64,000 nucleotides of DNA from Ixodes scapularis (Eukaryota > Arthropoda > Arachnida > Ixodida > Ixodidae), in NCBI RefSeq assembly GCF_016920785.2, contig NW_024609948.1:496001-560000 (forward strand), given 5' to 3'. Below are positions 40,915-52,030 of the stretch, piece by piece; the stretch's first letter is position 1; each line of letters opens with the position of its first letter. The position numbers were made by a program, and so were the translations under genes. Under the pieces are notes generated by a model, which was given only the letters and a program-made list of their open reading frames with translations, was not told where the DNA came from and ran no database searches.

Positions 40915-41247
40915 ATGGCGCGCATAAAAAACGCCTCAAACAACGTGACCCGGCAAAAGAGGACGGTAGCCAAGAATAAGAAGAAGCAGCAATTGGACAG
41001 TCGACAGCCAACGACTGCCGTGGACGACGTTCTCTGTAAGAACGAATTGCGTCGATTGGCCAAGGAGATGGAGATCGATCGCATATCAGAGAACGTGTAC
41101 GGTAACATGCAATTCGAGGTCGATAGATTCGTCACCGAGGTCGTCGGAAAGGCCGTCGTCTACGCCCAGATGCAACACCGCAAGACGCTTTTTGTAGATG
41201 ACGTGACCCGAGCTCTTTCCGAATACAACATCAAAGTTTACGGCTGA
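40915..41247 (+). CDS. Histone H4-like protein, 110 aa
   Basis: Intact, ATG at 40915. Residues 1-40 form a basic tail (KRTVAKNKKKQQ). Residues ~45-110 follow the histone H4 fold: ELRRLAKEMEIDRIS, then a long central helix (VYGNMQFEVDRFVTEVV), AVVYAQ, the H4-like RKT loop (QHRKTLFVDDV) and a final ALSEYN..VYG that matches the LYG end of H4. It lacks the repeated GK motifs of the H4 tail, so it is diverged and not a host H4 copy; there are also no introns and it sits in the viral cluster. It could package viral DNA or alter host nucleosomes; this is inference from other viral H4 proteins such as those of bracoviruses. Confidence 0.85.
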   Translation: MARIKNASNNVTRQKRTVAKNKKKQQLDSRQPTTAVDDVLCKNELRRLAKEMEIDRISENVYGNMQFEVDRFVTEVVGKAVVYAQMQHRKTLFVDDVTRALSEYNIKVYG

Positions 41248-41276
41248 CGTCCAGGACTAATACAAAACACCTAACA

Positions 41277-42393
41277 ATGTCTAATAAGAATAACGTTATA
41301 CTCAAGAAGCCTCCTTCTCAGTTTGAAGAACGACTCGAAAAGTTGATGGACGACTATTTGCGAGTGCACATTAAAGAATTGTACGATAGAGCCGGGGCGC
41401 ACACGGGGTACAGGACCGACAGAGAGATAATGAAAGCCGCGTACGATTACATCGTGGCCAAGTATCGCAACGTTATACTTGGTCTATTTAACGACGTGAC
41501 CCGAATGAACGACGTGATTAACGAATACACCGCGTTTCTTCTTCACTTTAAGAGGTCCGCCGAGCTCAAGGCTGAACACGAGAAGGTGGCCGTGCCAGCC
41601 TTAAAACACGTCATCGTCAGAATGTACAGAGATCAGAACAATCTACTCGGCAAGTTCCTGGCCACGGTGTACACGCGAGACAGACTGAAAGATGCCGGCG
41701 TCGAGGTGGTCATGAAGACCGAGGAAAAAAAGCTGTACGACGCCGACCTTCACGACGTAGACAGTTTGATCGAGACCTTTTACGACAACGGTCTGGACTA
41801 TGTCGGCGTCGAGTCTTTAATTTCCAGCTACAACTCGAAGCTGAGGGGTGTCGGTACCAAGAGACGACTTTCGGACGGCGCTAGACCGTCTCTTCGGGAT
41901 AGCACGAACGAGTCGCCGTCGACTCCTCCTCCTCCTCCCCCTCCTCCTAAGGACGCCCATGGAGAAGGAGTCGAGCGTCGCCCAAACATCAGCTCAGACT
42001 GCGGCGGAGGCGGCACATAGACGGCGGTCGGACGACGCGATACCGTCTCATCGGGATTCGGCTCCTCCTAGGGAAACGACGCCCAAAGAGAAGGAGTCGG
42101 GCGTCGCCCAAACGTCCCCTCAGACTGCGGCGGGGGCGGCCAAGAGACGACGGTCGGACGACGCGATACCGTCTCTTCGAGATTCGGCTCTTCCTAAAGA
42201 AACGACGCGCAACGAAAAAGTGTCGGACGTCGCCAAGACGCCGTATCAGACTGTTGCAGCGGAAGACGAAGGAAGCGGTTGGCTGTACGTCGTCGGTGGA
42301 GTTGCCGTCCTGGCCACAGCGGGAGTCGTGACTTACGCGGCAATGACCTATTATAGAAATAAACGCGCTAAAGGCGAAAACGTGTTTCTGTAG
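41277..42393 (+). pseudogene. Tail-anchored protein with repeat region, frameshifted
   Basis: ATG at 41277. Residues 1-~145 form a helical domain that is clearly related to the N-terminus of the giant protein at 42,407 (shared DDY, YDYIVA, PALKH, RMY, TRD). It is followed by a linker with three imperfect repeats of about 40 residues (SDDAIPSxRDSA and EKxSxVAxT). The first frame ends at 42,020. Beyond a CTC/CCT run (about 41,921-41,950) the coding frame shifts and the repeats continue in the second frame to a hydrophobic anchor (WLYVVGGVAVLATAGVVTYA) and a basic end at 42,393. Total about 370 residues if undisturbed. The frameshift sits in a simple repeat, so it could be real or an assembly error. 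Confidence 0.7.
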
Positions 42394-42406
42394 CTGAAAT
42401 AAAAAA

Positions 42407-45400
42407 ATGACCACCGACAATCTCTTGTTCAAACCTTTGAAAGCCATTCCCATAGGGTTTGAGGCAAGGTTGGAAAGTACAGTCGACGACTACTTTAAAG
42501 ATTTTTACTACGCGCTGTACTCTAACGCTGGTGTCGAAACTACCCGTTACAAAGACTACGGCGACACGGCCAATCGCGTGTTTGATTACATTGTGGCGAA
42601 CCACGCTAACGACATTCGAACGGCGTTGTACGATCCGAAGCGAGCCATAGACTTGGTCTTTTCCTACACACTCTATCTCAAGAGCATTCAGTCCAAGGTC
42701 AATTCGCTGGCCAGCGAGAAATACAAGCCCGGGTTTCTGCGCAACGTAGTCATCCCGGCCCTCAAACACTTGATCTACAGAATGTATAAGGACCCAAACA
42801 ACGTCCTGGGCGAATTCATGTACACAGTCAGGACCAGGGACGTGATAAAGCAGTACCCCGAGGCGTTGGGCGTGGAATTTGCTGGCGACGACATGCTTAG
42901 TAATTTGTACGACTTGGACGTGTACGACCTAGATGCCGTGGACAAGTACTTGTACGGCATTAGCGGCGGAATGTACTACGACGTTAAAACCAATACGTTT
43001 AAAAAGTACAACTCTGTGCTCGAGCGATACCAGTCCCAGATCTGGCAGGATTCCGTTCTAAAGTTTAAGCGACTCTTCGAAGAGTGGTGCAAGAAAGTCA
43101 CGCGGCACTCTTCGTGGTCTAGCCAGCATCCAGCGTTCGATCCACTGCTCCGGGCCGTTTTCGATGCCGCGGGCACGCCGCAGTGGGACGCGGCGCTCGT
43201 TCGCTGGGTCGCCGCCGAGGAAGGTCAGACTCTTCGCATTTACGCCGAGTTGAAAGCCAAGGTTGAATATGCCCAGACCTTTATTGACGAAAAGTTTTCT
43301 CCGGAACTCTTGAAAGCCGTTGGCGAAATCGCAAAGATTGACAACGTCAAGCGGTTCGTCTTTCTCTCCGCACCTACGCTGTCGCCGACCGAGTTGCAGG
43401 CCATACTAGACGCGTTCGAAAAGATTTTAAAGAACTACACGGAGCACAAACATAGGGACGCGCTCGTCTGGGCGGTGACCCATCCGGCCGCGCACAAAGT
43501 CCGCGAAGAGGAAGAGACGAGGGACTTGTTTAACAAGATTAAATCTGACGAGTATTTGCAGGACGGTAGCGCCTTCATAACGTCACTATTGGCACATTAC
43601 GCCAAGTTTCGGAGCCTAGAGGATCTCCTGAGAGAATTTGCTAGGGACCTCGATGCCGTTCGCAAGGACGCCGTCTTGAGAAAGCGCTGGCTGGAGAACG
43701 ACGAGGAGGACATTAGGAAGGCCTTGATCGACGTCGACTGGAAGGTGCTCTACGAAAAATTTGAGCGATTGAAACCGCACCTGAACGAGTTACGACGACT
43801 ACTCCTCGCTGGCGTGGGCGATAGCGGCGACGTCGATGAAAAAATTGAAAAATTGGGACCTTACTATCCTTTAATCGCGAGGCACGGCAAATGTATGTTT
43901 GACGAGGCCGACGCCGCGTCTCTGTTTGCTCACGCCACCTCCAAAGGTTTGTACGAGTGGAAAGTGCGTCTCAAGTCAAAGTTTCCCAAAGACGATTTCG
44001 ATAGACTCTATCGGCTCGTACAGGAACGCCACAGAGACTACAAAAACATGAGAAAGTTTCTCGGTGACAGCGGCCTGCTTAGTGCCCCTCCGCTCGTGAA
44101 ACTGCCTTCGAGCGTACCAAACCTAAAGACTTGGAACGACGCGATCCTGGCCACCATGAACGCTGCGCCCGAACTATGGATCGAAAAGATAATTAGCCAG
44201 TCGAAGTGTAACTTGCAGACGCTGCGCAAAAATGTTTCCGAACTCAAATCCCTAATGACTACGGAGCGCGAACGTAGAGATAAGATCCGCGAGTGGGGAA
44301 TGAGCGGACCCATCGATAGATACCCGCAGACGCACGAAAAGGACCCAGTCGCCTTTGGCGAGTACGAGGGTTTCGACAAGGATTTGTTGGACAAAATCAA
44401 AGCCCCGTACGACATTGTAGCGACGGTGGAGTTTGATAGCATTCGAAAGGCGCACGAGAATTTCGAGCGGCACTCGGAGATTGTGAGGCGAGCTCGGTCG
44501 GCGGTCGCTACACTGATAGAGGCGAACAAGGAGTACGTGAAACACGTCGCGACGTGGGGCAAGCACCGCGCTTCCTTTTTTCCGTCCACCGAGGCGTCGC
44601 GCGAAAGCGTAAACAATCTCTTTTCGACGAGATCGGCAAATGGCGAAAACTATTGGGAGCTGCATCGAGACCTCGGGGTCGCGCAAATCACCGAGCTGTT
44701 GCACGCGGCGCGAACGGCGTACTGGAAGACCAAGCAGTTTAGTCGGGAAGCTCGAGTGAGGGTCTACTTGCGCAATCTCGTCGGCACCTTGCGCGTTTCG
44801 CAAAGCGCCGTCTCTTCCAAACTGTCTAGATTCAAGGTGTCGAGTCTGCTGAAGATGGTCGATGCGGAAGACGACGACGACTGGAAAATCGAATTTATCC
44901 GCTGGACCGTGGCGAACGAGGACGCCGACGTCGCTCGCAAACTCGTCGCAAAATCTTACGACGCCATGTGGAGGCTCTTGCGCGAAAGAGTGACGGTCGA
45001 GTTTTTCGAGTTTTTGCGCGAGGCCAAATACGCGGAAAAGTGCGTGGACCGCCGATTTCTACGGCTAGAGGACACAGTTCTGGAAACTTTTAGGGAGCGT
45101 CTCTTTCTCGATTTCGCCGACGAGACGGACCTGAGACCAGAGCTAGAGGCGTGGCTGGCGTGCCACGCCGCCTACGCGCAGATGGTCGACGCGATCCGGA
45201 AAGAGTTTCCCGACCTGACCCGAGTCGAAAATCTCAAAGTGCACGGATCGGAAGAGGTACGTAAGGCGATCGAACGTGCCGGTCGGAATTACGCCAAGTG
45301 GCTAAACACGGAAATGATCTCGCCAAAGGACACGCTGGCCACCGTGACCGAGAAAGTCGCCAAGATTAGAGAGTTGGTGGAAAACGAAAAGCGCTACAGA

Positions 45401-48400
45401 GAGTCTCTGCGTGACTGGGGCATGGACTCTCCGGACGGAGAGTACGTTCGTCAGTACGAGGACGGCGTTACCGGAGAAGACGATTACCTCGCCAGGATAA
45501 TACGCGAAGGCGCCATCGACGTTGTGGCCACCTTTCCCTGGGACAGAATCGCAAACGCCCACGCAGAGAGCGGCCTACGTTCGGCGAAAGGCCGAAATAT
45601 TCGAGGCTCTGGGCCAAGAAACGGACTTGATGGACTGCTTTCGACACGTCGAAAGGCTAACGCGGGACCTGAAGCTTTCTCCCTGGCCGCAGCGAGGCGA
45701 TAACGCGAGAGTGCTCGATTTTCTAAAGCGAATCGAATTGACGACAATGTCGCAAAAAGACCTGATTAAGCGTCATCACGCCGACCTGACTCGAAGCTTC
45801 GTTTCCGAGCTATTGAACATGTGTAGGGACGCCAAAAACTACCTGGCAATGTACAAAGTCTTTGAAAAGTACAAGATATTCGGAATAGTGAAGCAGCTCA
45901 AACTGTGGGACATTACAGATGCACCTGACGTGCCAAAGACTGTATTTGACACGGAGACCGTCTCGTATCCAAAGTGGCTGGAGGGAGTCTTCGACTCTCG
46001 GGTAGACTGGGAAAAGGCGAGTCGGTCTCTCGTCGCGGCGTACGAAGATCGCAAAAAGACGCTAGACATTTCGTCGGCTCTGGACGCCGAACGTTTGATC
46101 ACGGAACCTCGCGCCGAGGCGTACGAGGCGGCTGCCAATTCCGAATTTGTCGCCGTCAGGCGAGCGTACAGGGAGGGCTTGCACCGCACCTTGCCTGCCG
46201 CGACGTGGGAATCTTGTCGGAAAGAAATTGTTCGTCTGAAGGACAAGGTACAACCCAAGCGCGCGTCTCTGGCTCGGGAATACGTAGCAATCTACGAGTC
46301 CATCCTCGCGCACCGTCGCGCCGAAGACGAATCGCCCGCAAAGTTAGTGACCAGAATCTACTCGGACGAATCGCTGGGCAATTCAATGTCGGACCTAAAG
46401 GAAGACGACGCAGATGAGGTAGAGTATCGGCACTTGGACCTGGAAAGGGATTTGAAGTTGTATTCGAAATTATTGGCGGAATTGGACGCGACGAGGGAAG
46501 CGTCGCGATCCGCGAAAGCAGACACTGACATCGACACCTGTCCTAACCTAAACGCGGAGCCCGTCGTTGGCACAGTGTTTAGCGTCTTGTCGACGCTGCG
46601 TTCGGCCCGCGCCGTCAAGAGTAAGGTGGACGCATGGAACGAGTCTCTGCGAATAAAATCTTTATTGATTGAAAAGAGAAGCAAGCCGTTTACTCGAGAC
46701 TTGTTCGTCTTCCTATCTTCTTCTTTGTCGGCACGATCCGCCGCGGCCCGGTGGCCGAACTCGGACGCTCCGTTGGCTGCATCTTCGAGGTCGGGATTCG
46801 ACGATTGGTACTCAAACTGGGTCCTGCCCAGATACGTGTGCGACGAGAGCGATGGCGAGGCGTACGCGACCGAGATGCAATTTTTGAAGGATCGCAGGGC
46901 GATCATCGAGAGGGAGATTGTCGCGCCCATACGTGGAATCGGGACGCCGTTCGAGGAAAATGTGTTGCGAGCTCGGATTGCGCGGACCAAAAAGTATCTT
47001 TTCCTCACGGACGTATTGGGCCGACGCACCTCTACGGACGACCTCGACGTGCAACAGAGTACGCGCGACTTTACCGAGATGGCCCGATTCGTAGCGACAA
47101 TGGTGCAAGAAACCAAGGAGGTGACTCATGCGATAGAGTCGCACCTGACGCCTTACGCGGAGAGCGTGAGGAGAACCGATCCGCTGGCCAGGGCGTACGC
47201 CGACTCGGATGACGGGACGACGGGGGTGTTGGAAGCGATAGCTTCTCCCGACGCGCTCGCGACTATGGACGCGGACGCGCTCCGGCACACGGGCGACTAT
47301 GTAAAGGTTCTCTTTGAGAAGGAAGCCAGGATGCGAGTCTTTGAAAACGTGCGGGACGCCTTGTACGTGCGCGATTGGAAACCAGTCGCCCTGCAATACG
47401 GTGCCCAGAAACAAACTCTAGATTTTTTGGCTCTACGAGAGAAGGACCTGGTCGAATGGATCGACGTCTACCTAAAGAAACACGCGTCTTTGCAGAGTGG
47501 TGATAGGATCGAGTTTCTAGACTCTTTACTCGAGACGTTATGGATCGACCTATCTAGACTCGAAGGGATAGTGAAGGCGAACGAGCGCGTGATAGGGGTG
47601 GCCAAGTCCGACCGAGAAATTGCCGACGCGGTGGACGAGTTAAAGAAGAACGGCTTGACAAAATTTGACGAGGACTTAAAAGAGTACGAACGCCTGCGCA
47701 GCCGGGCGCAAAACAACACGCTCGTTTCCTTCAAAGACGCGCAACAGTTGTTGGATCGGTTGAGGGAGGTCGGACGAGTCTTGCGTTTTCTAAAGAGCGA
47801 ACGACAGAGGATATGCGTTCGACTTCCATCTCGCGTTACCGACTACATTTCGCGACACCCGGACTTTGAATCGGGCGGAATCCAGTCGGGAGTCGCCAAC
47901 GCTCGCGAATATAAAGTGTTTCTGGCCTTTTGCGATGCTTGTGTCAAAAATTCCCTCGCGTCTCTTGTCCAAAGCCTAGACTTGAACACCACTGGGGAGT
48001 TGAACGAGGCCGTGGCGTCTTACGAACGAGTCTCAAAGCACTACCGTATCTACGACGCAGAGTACGAGACGCACGTGGAGTCTAGGCGAGAGATCCTAGC
48101 CGTGGTGCCCCAAACTAGCGCGCGAGTCAGATCCCTCGAAGCGGACCAAGAGTTTTTGCGAGCCTCCAAGGACGTCCTAGGCAGAGTGGCGTCCGACGAG
48201 TTGGCCGAGTTTGGAGCGACACTCGCTAGAATCGCCGACAGGATACGCGAAGGGGCCGCTCTCTTTGAAAAGCATCGGGCCGTGTTGTCTGCGGCGTTTG
48301 CGGCCGGGAGAGATTTTCCCAACCACCTGAACAACTACTACTACCAGCGCGACTGTATGCCATTCGCCAAGACGTTGAACGCGGTTAGCGCGCAGGCCGG

Positions 48401-48782
48401 CCTCTACGACGAATTCGAGGCAATGCGCGACGGCAGAACGGTGTCGAAGGAGTCTCTAGCCGAAGTGTACGTGCCTCACGCCGAGACCCTGGTGTGTTCG
48501 TTGGCGGCTTACGAGGCACACGTTCGTAAGGTATTTACGGACGATGCCATCGATCACATGCGCAGAGCCAAGGAGCGAATATCGCCCGTGCCTCTGGACG
48601 CGACCATCGACAACGAGAACCTCAGAGCCGCAATCGTGCGTACCGGTGCGTTAAATAAATCGCAGTTGTCAGAACTGGAAGACAATATCAGAGAAAGCTT
48701 GAATAGGACGCGGACCGTGATCGAAGAAGTGGGCCGCCTGACTACGTTCGGAGAGCATGGGTTTTCTGACGGGAGTTGGTAG
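42407..48782 (+). pseudogene. Giant helical viral protein, about 2,100 aa, frameshifted
   Basis: ATG at 42407. The first frame is open to 45,703, but its coding character ends near 45,565-45,575. The second frame continues from there to 48,782 and has no ATG near its beginning, so this is one gene with a single frameshift. N-terminal ~150 residues: the domain shared with the 41,277 gene. The rest is almost wholly alpha-helical, highly charged, without membrane segments or enzyme motifs. A module with REWGM / RDWGM, then VATVEFD / VATFPWD and AHEN / AHAE, occurs twice, about 1,120 bp apart (44,290 and 45,410), showing internal duplication. Size and composition suggest a structural or tegument scaffold, as inference. 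The gene is immediately downstream of the 370 aa gene, with 13 bases between. Confidence 0.75.
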
Positions 48783-49578
48783 CGACTACACGGAAGACCG
48801 CCACGGGGTATTTGGATACGACGCGGCGTTGGAGACGACGCGCGGAACGCGGTCGCCCAAAGAGTGGCTGTCCACTCTGGCCACGGAAAGAGGTTACAAC
48901 ACGGCCGAGATAGTGCAACTCCTCAAAACGGTGTCGTCGGTAAAGAACTTGTACAACGAGATACTCGGCGTGTTTCCTCCGGAATTGTGTAGTCTGTATT
49001 ATCGCGTCGTCAAGCAAGTGGTGCTCTCGGACGCCGATTACAGAGGCAGGGTTCTACACGCGGCCGAGGCCCTGGCAAAGATTCGAGCCAAACTGGGCGA
49101 GTCGTGCGACCCGAGTGCCTTTGCCAAAACGTTCGCAAATGTCAGAGACGCGGTCGACAGTATGAGGTTTCTTCTCGCGCACATCGCTTGCGTTCGCACG
49201 ATTGAAAAGACACAGACGGCTCTAAACGTGTTCTTTGGGCGCTTCCCCCCGCCGCCACTTCAGAGAGACGTTGAGATTCTTCGCAAGTACGCTCTGTTGG
49301 CGGCGGGCAACCACGAGCTGGCCGCCCTGGTGTGCGAAATAATGGAGAAGACCCTGAAGGACGCTCGGTCCAACGTTCCGCTCTTGAATTACGTGGACGA
49401 TCACCCCGACCTGGACGAGTACTTTCTCGTCAGGGTCGTGGAAGCGGCCAAGACATTCGCGAAGCGGTCCACCGTCTGCGAGTGGCTTTTTCGGCGGATG
49501 CGCGAGTATTATTCGAAAGAAGAGTACGACACCATGATGACCTCTCATTCTCGGGCCTTCAATTACCGAAACGATTGA
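48757..49578 (+). CDS. Unknown helical viral protein, 273 aa
   Basis: The ATG at 48757 overlaps the stop of the giant gene by 26 bases in another frame. It is helical and charged like the giant protein. It could be a separate overlapping gene or the last part of the giant gene after another frameshift; the frame upstream of the ATG is closed by TGA, which favours a separate start. It carries no recognised motif. The next gene starts 16 bases after its stop. Confidence 0.6.
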   Translation: MGFLTGVGSDYTEDRHGVFGYDAALETTRGTRSPKEWLSTLATERGYNTAEIVQLLKTVSSVKNLYNEILGVFPPELCSLYYRVVKQVVLSDADYRGRVLHAAEALAKIRAKLGESCDPSAFAKTFANVRDAVDSMRFLLAHIACVRTIEKTQTALNVFFGRFPPPPLQRDVEILRKYALLAAGNHELAALVCEIMEKTLKDARSNVPLLNYVDDHPDLDEYFLVRVVEAAKTFAKRSTVCEWLFRRMREYYSKEEYDTMMTSHSRAFNYRND

Positions 49579-49593
49579 ATCGACGTTAAACTC

Positions 49594-50403
49594 ATGGCCA
49601 CCGTGCTGGCCGACGGCGTGGTTTGCGAACTGAACCCTACCGTGATCGAATTTATAAACGAGTTGCGGAAGGACGAGCGTAGGTTGTTAGGGCTGTTCGA
49701 GCGATACCGTGAGGCGGTGTCCACGTTTGAAAACTACAGGCTGGATTGGGCCGGCCTGATCAAGAGAGTCAGGCGGATGCCTCGCGAACGGATCCCGGGA
49801 ACAGACTGGAGCGAGCGCGTCCATCCGAGCCTCGCGGCCAAACTCGCACACGGAGACGCGGCGGTGAAACTGTTTGAGCTCGTGTGCGACGCCGAAACGG
49901 AAGAAGACGCAATGAGCTCCGTATTTAGAGAAACTTCTTCTTCAAAAGACAATTTGGATTACGGGTCGGTGTTTCACGACATGGATCTGTGGACCACCGT
50001 GATCGAAAAGACTACCGCGATAGCCGAGCGGCTCTTGGACAAGCACGCGGACGTGTTTGGTTTTCTGGAGAGGCGCGAAGGCAGAGTATCGGCCGGGAAC
50101 GAGGCCTCCGAGGTTGTGCTGCGTGCGATTGCGCGCGCCGCAAACACCTGGGTGGGCAAGCACTTGTGGCGAGAACTGGTGGCAGCCGAGCTCCTGAGGA
50201 AGCACGACTACGACGCGGACGTCGTGTTTAGACTTTACGGGAAACTCGTCTATTCCACCACGGGAAAGGAGTTTTCGAGCGGGGACGTGCCCATCGACGT
50301 GTACGAGTTTCTCAAGGACAATGATCCGCCGACCGGGACTAGTCCCTCGATGGAAGTGTTTCGCATGATGCGTCCCGAAAATGTACACGGTAAGCCAGTA
50401 TAA
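49594..50403 (+). CDS. Helical viral protein, 269 aa, possibly cut at its 3' end
   Basis: ATG at 49594. A helical charged protein similar in texture to its upstream neighbours, with no recognised motif. The last codons run into AT-rich host-like sequence: coding character ceases around 50,390 and the stop at 50,401-50,403 follows within a few codons. It is the last viral gene in the window, so its C-terminus may be the chance product of the virus/host junction. Confidence 0.6.
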   Translation: MATVLADGVVCELNPTVIEFINELRKDERRLLGLFERYREAVSTFENYRLDWAGLIKRVRRMPRERIPGTDWSERVHPSLAAKLAHGDAAVKLFELVCDAETEEDAMSSVFRETSSSKDNLDYGSVFHDMDLWTTVIEKTTAIAERLLDKHADVFGFLERREGRVSAGNEASEVVLRAIARAANTWVGKHLWRELVAAELLRKHDYDADVVFRLYGKLVYSTTGKEFSSGDVPIDVYEFLKDNDPPTGTSPSMEVFRMMRPENVHGKPV

Positions 50404-50410
50404 CCACTGA
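50390..50410. other. Apparent right border of the viral segment
   Basis: Dense intronless genes end here and AT-rich, gene-poor host repeats begin. No flanking duplication can be identified because the left border is outside the window. Confidence 0.5.
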
Positions 50411-51600
50411 TTTTTGTTTACATCTTATATTATTTAACAACTAATTTCTGTAACTCTTGGACATTTTGCATCACTCAAACTATTTACGCCGAGAGTGTAG
50501 TCGACAGTAGGCCGGCATATCACCTGGTTTATACCTGCGCTTGATTAATTTTGTAATTATTTTTGTATTTTTTGTAACTCTTGGACTCTGGTGCATTAGT
50601 ATTATTCTCCTTTATTTTCCTTTTCTTTGTCTTCTATTCATCTGTTTTCCTTTTCTTTTTCTTTTGCCTTCCCCCATTTGCCTTGTCTCCCTTTTTCTTC
50701 TTTGACAACCTATTCCTTGGGGTCGAAGAAGAGGAAGTTTGAAATACAACTCAGTTGATAGTTCAGCGCTGTGTGAGTGTATTTTTTTGTGTGTTTGGAT
50801 TTTGACTAACTGTCTACTTGCGCTGGTTCGTGATGATGCGTTAAAATAGCTCATAATTTAGTTTACAACGTTAAATTATCACTGTTTATATTGCTGAGAG
50901 TTTTCACTCTTCGCGTTCACCATTGCGACTGCCGTCCTTCAGCTGGCAACGTTGCTTTCTTTCTCTCGTGTCCTGTCGCTCTCTTTTGCGATCTTTCACT
51001 CGGGACCCCGGGTACAGTGGCTACAAGGAGAAGTGTGGCGAGCGCGCCGGCTCAGGCGTGGCACTTCGCCAGGGAAAAAGTAGATGGCGCTGCGGCACTT
51101 ATACACGTTAGCGGCGCGCTGAGGCAGCATTGGTAAGGCTGCGTTTTTATTTGATTACGCCTCCGTATGTCTCACCATATAATAGAAATGGAATGTTTTT
51201 TCGTAGTTAACTAAAACTGAACGTCGGAACTATCATTTTCTAATTTTGAAGAAAAGGAATTAGTGAAATATCACGACGTGCGGGCACATATCGACGGCTC
51301 GGAACGTGGGGAAATGTGTTCGACTATGTAACATTTGCAAATATTTTGCCACCCAGTGCTATTTTGAATAAACAGAGTCACTGACCACTATTCTTTGCCT
51401 TACCTTATGAGTAGCTAAGCGTGAGCGCGTGAAAAAATATGCTCTTGTGTTAGTCGTCAAATACGCAGTTGTCAAAAGGTAGAAAGCATTTTATATGTAC
51501 AGAGCTTTTAACGTTCGTATCGTTGCATGTTTCGCAGGTGCTCACCGTCGTCCTCGTCTCTCTCTGAGCTCTCGTGCTCAGCAGGATGCTAACACTCGGC
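50404..51600. other. Host noncoding DNA, repeat fragments
   Basis: No gene seen. TGTAACTCTTGGAC occurs twice (50,449 and 50,573), suggesting tandem or promoter-like units of a retroelement. A GC-richer stretch at 51,000-51,140 looks like a SINE-type repeat but was not identified. Confidence 0.4.
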
Positions 51601-51616
51601 TATCCTATGAAAAATT

Positions 51617-52030
51617 GCCTCAATTGTCTTCTTCGTCTTCGCAGTCGTCATGATCGGGTTCGTTGTCTAAGTCGAAGGCATAGTAACGCTTCATCTTCTC
51701 TATCGGGGCCGTAGACGTGTAGAAACGCTAAGTGATCGGCCCGGAATGTCCTCTATACGATATGTGTCATTTGGAAGCTTCTCCGTTACTACGTAGGGAC
51801 CTTAAAACCTTTTTAAAAGCTTTCTTGAATGTCCTATATAGGAAGTGATTCTCTCTCCACCACGACGATGTCTCCGGGCTCGAAGGTCGAAGCGCTGCAC
51901 CGCTTCTTATTGTAGCGACGTTGCTGTTTTTCCTGATCTGTACGAATGGCGTGTATGGCCGCTGTCGTCTTGTCGCCAACTCAGTTTTAGTTACGTTGGT
52001 TTTGTCCCGTGGTGCATCTCCGAGGGACAA
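51617..52030 (-). pseudogene. Remnant of an LTR retrotransposon integrase C-terminus (Ty3/gypsy-like)
   Basis: On the minus strand the fragments read as the end of a retroviral-type Pol protein: YNKKRCSASTFEPGDIVVVE (typical of the domain after the integrase core), then LYRTFKKAFKKVLRSL, and in another frame an acidic end (EPDHDDCEDEEDN) with a stop near 51,617. The frame changes between the pieces, so it is a relic. Confidence 0.55.

Noticed and set aside
40915..41247. Host histone H4 gene
   Set aside because: Too diverged over the whole fold, with a different tail, and embedded in viral gene packing.
45522..45703. Two overlapping giant genes with a 180 bp overlap
   Set aside because: The second frame lacks an ATG and each frame has coding character on only one side of about 45,570, so one frameshifted gene fits better.
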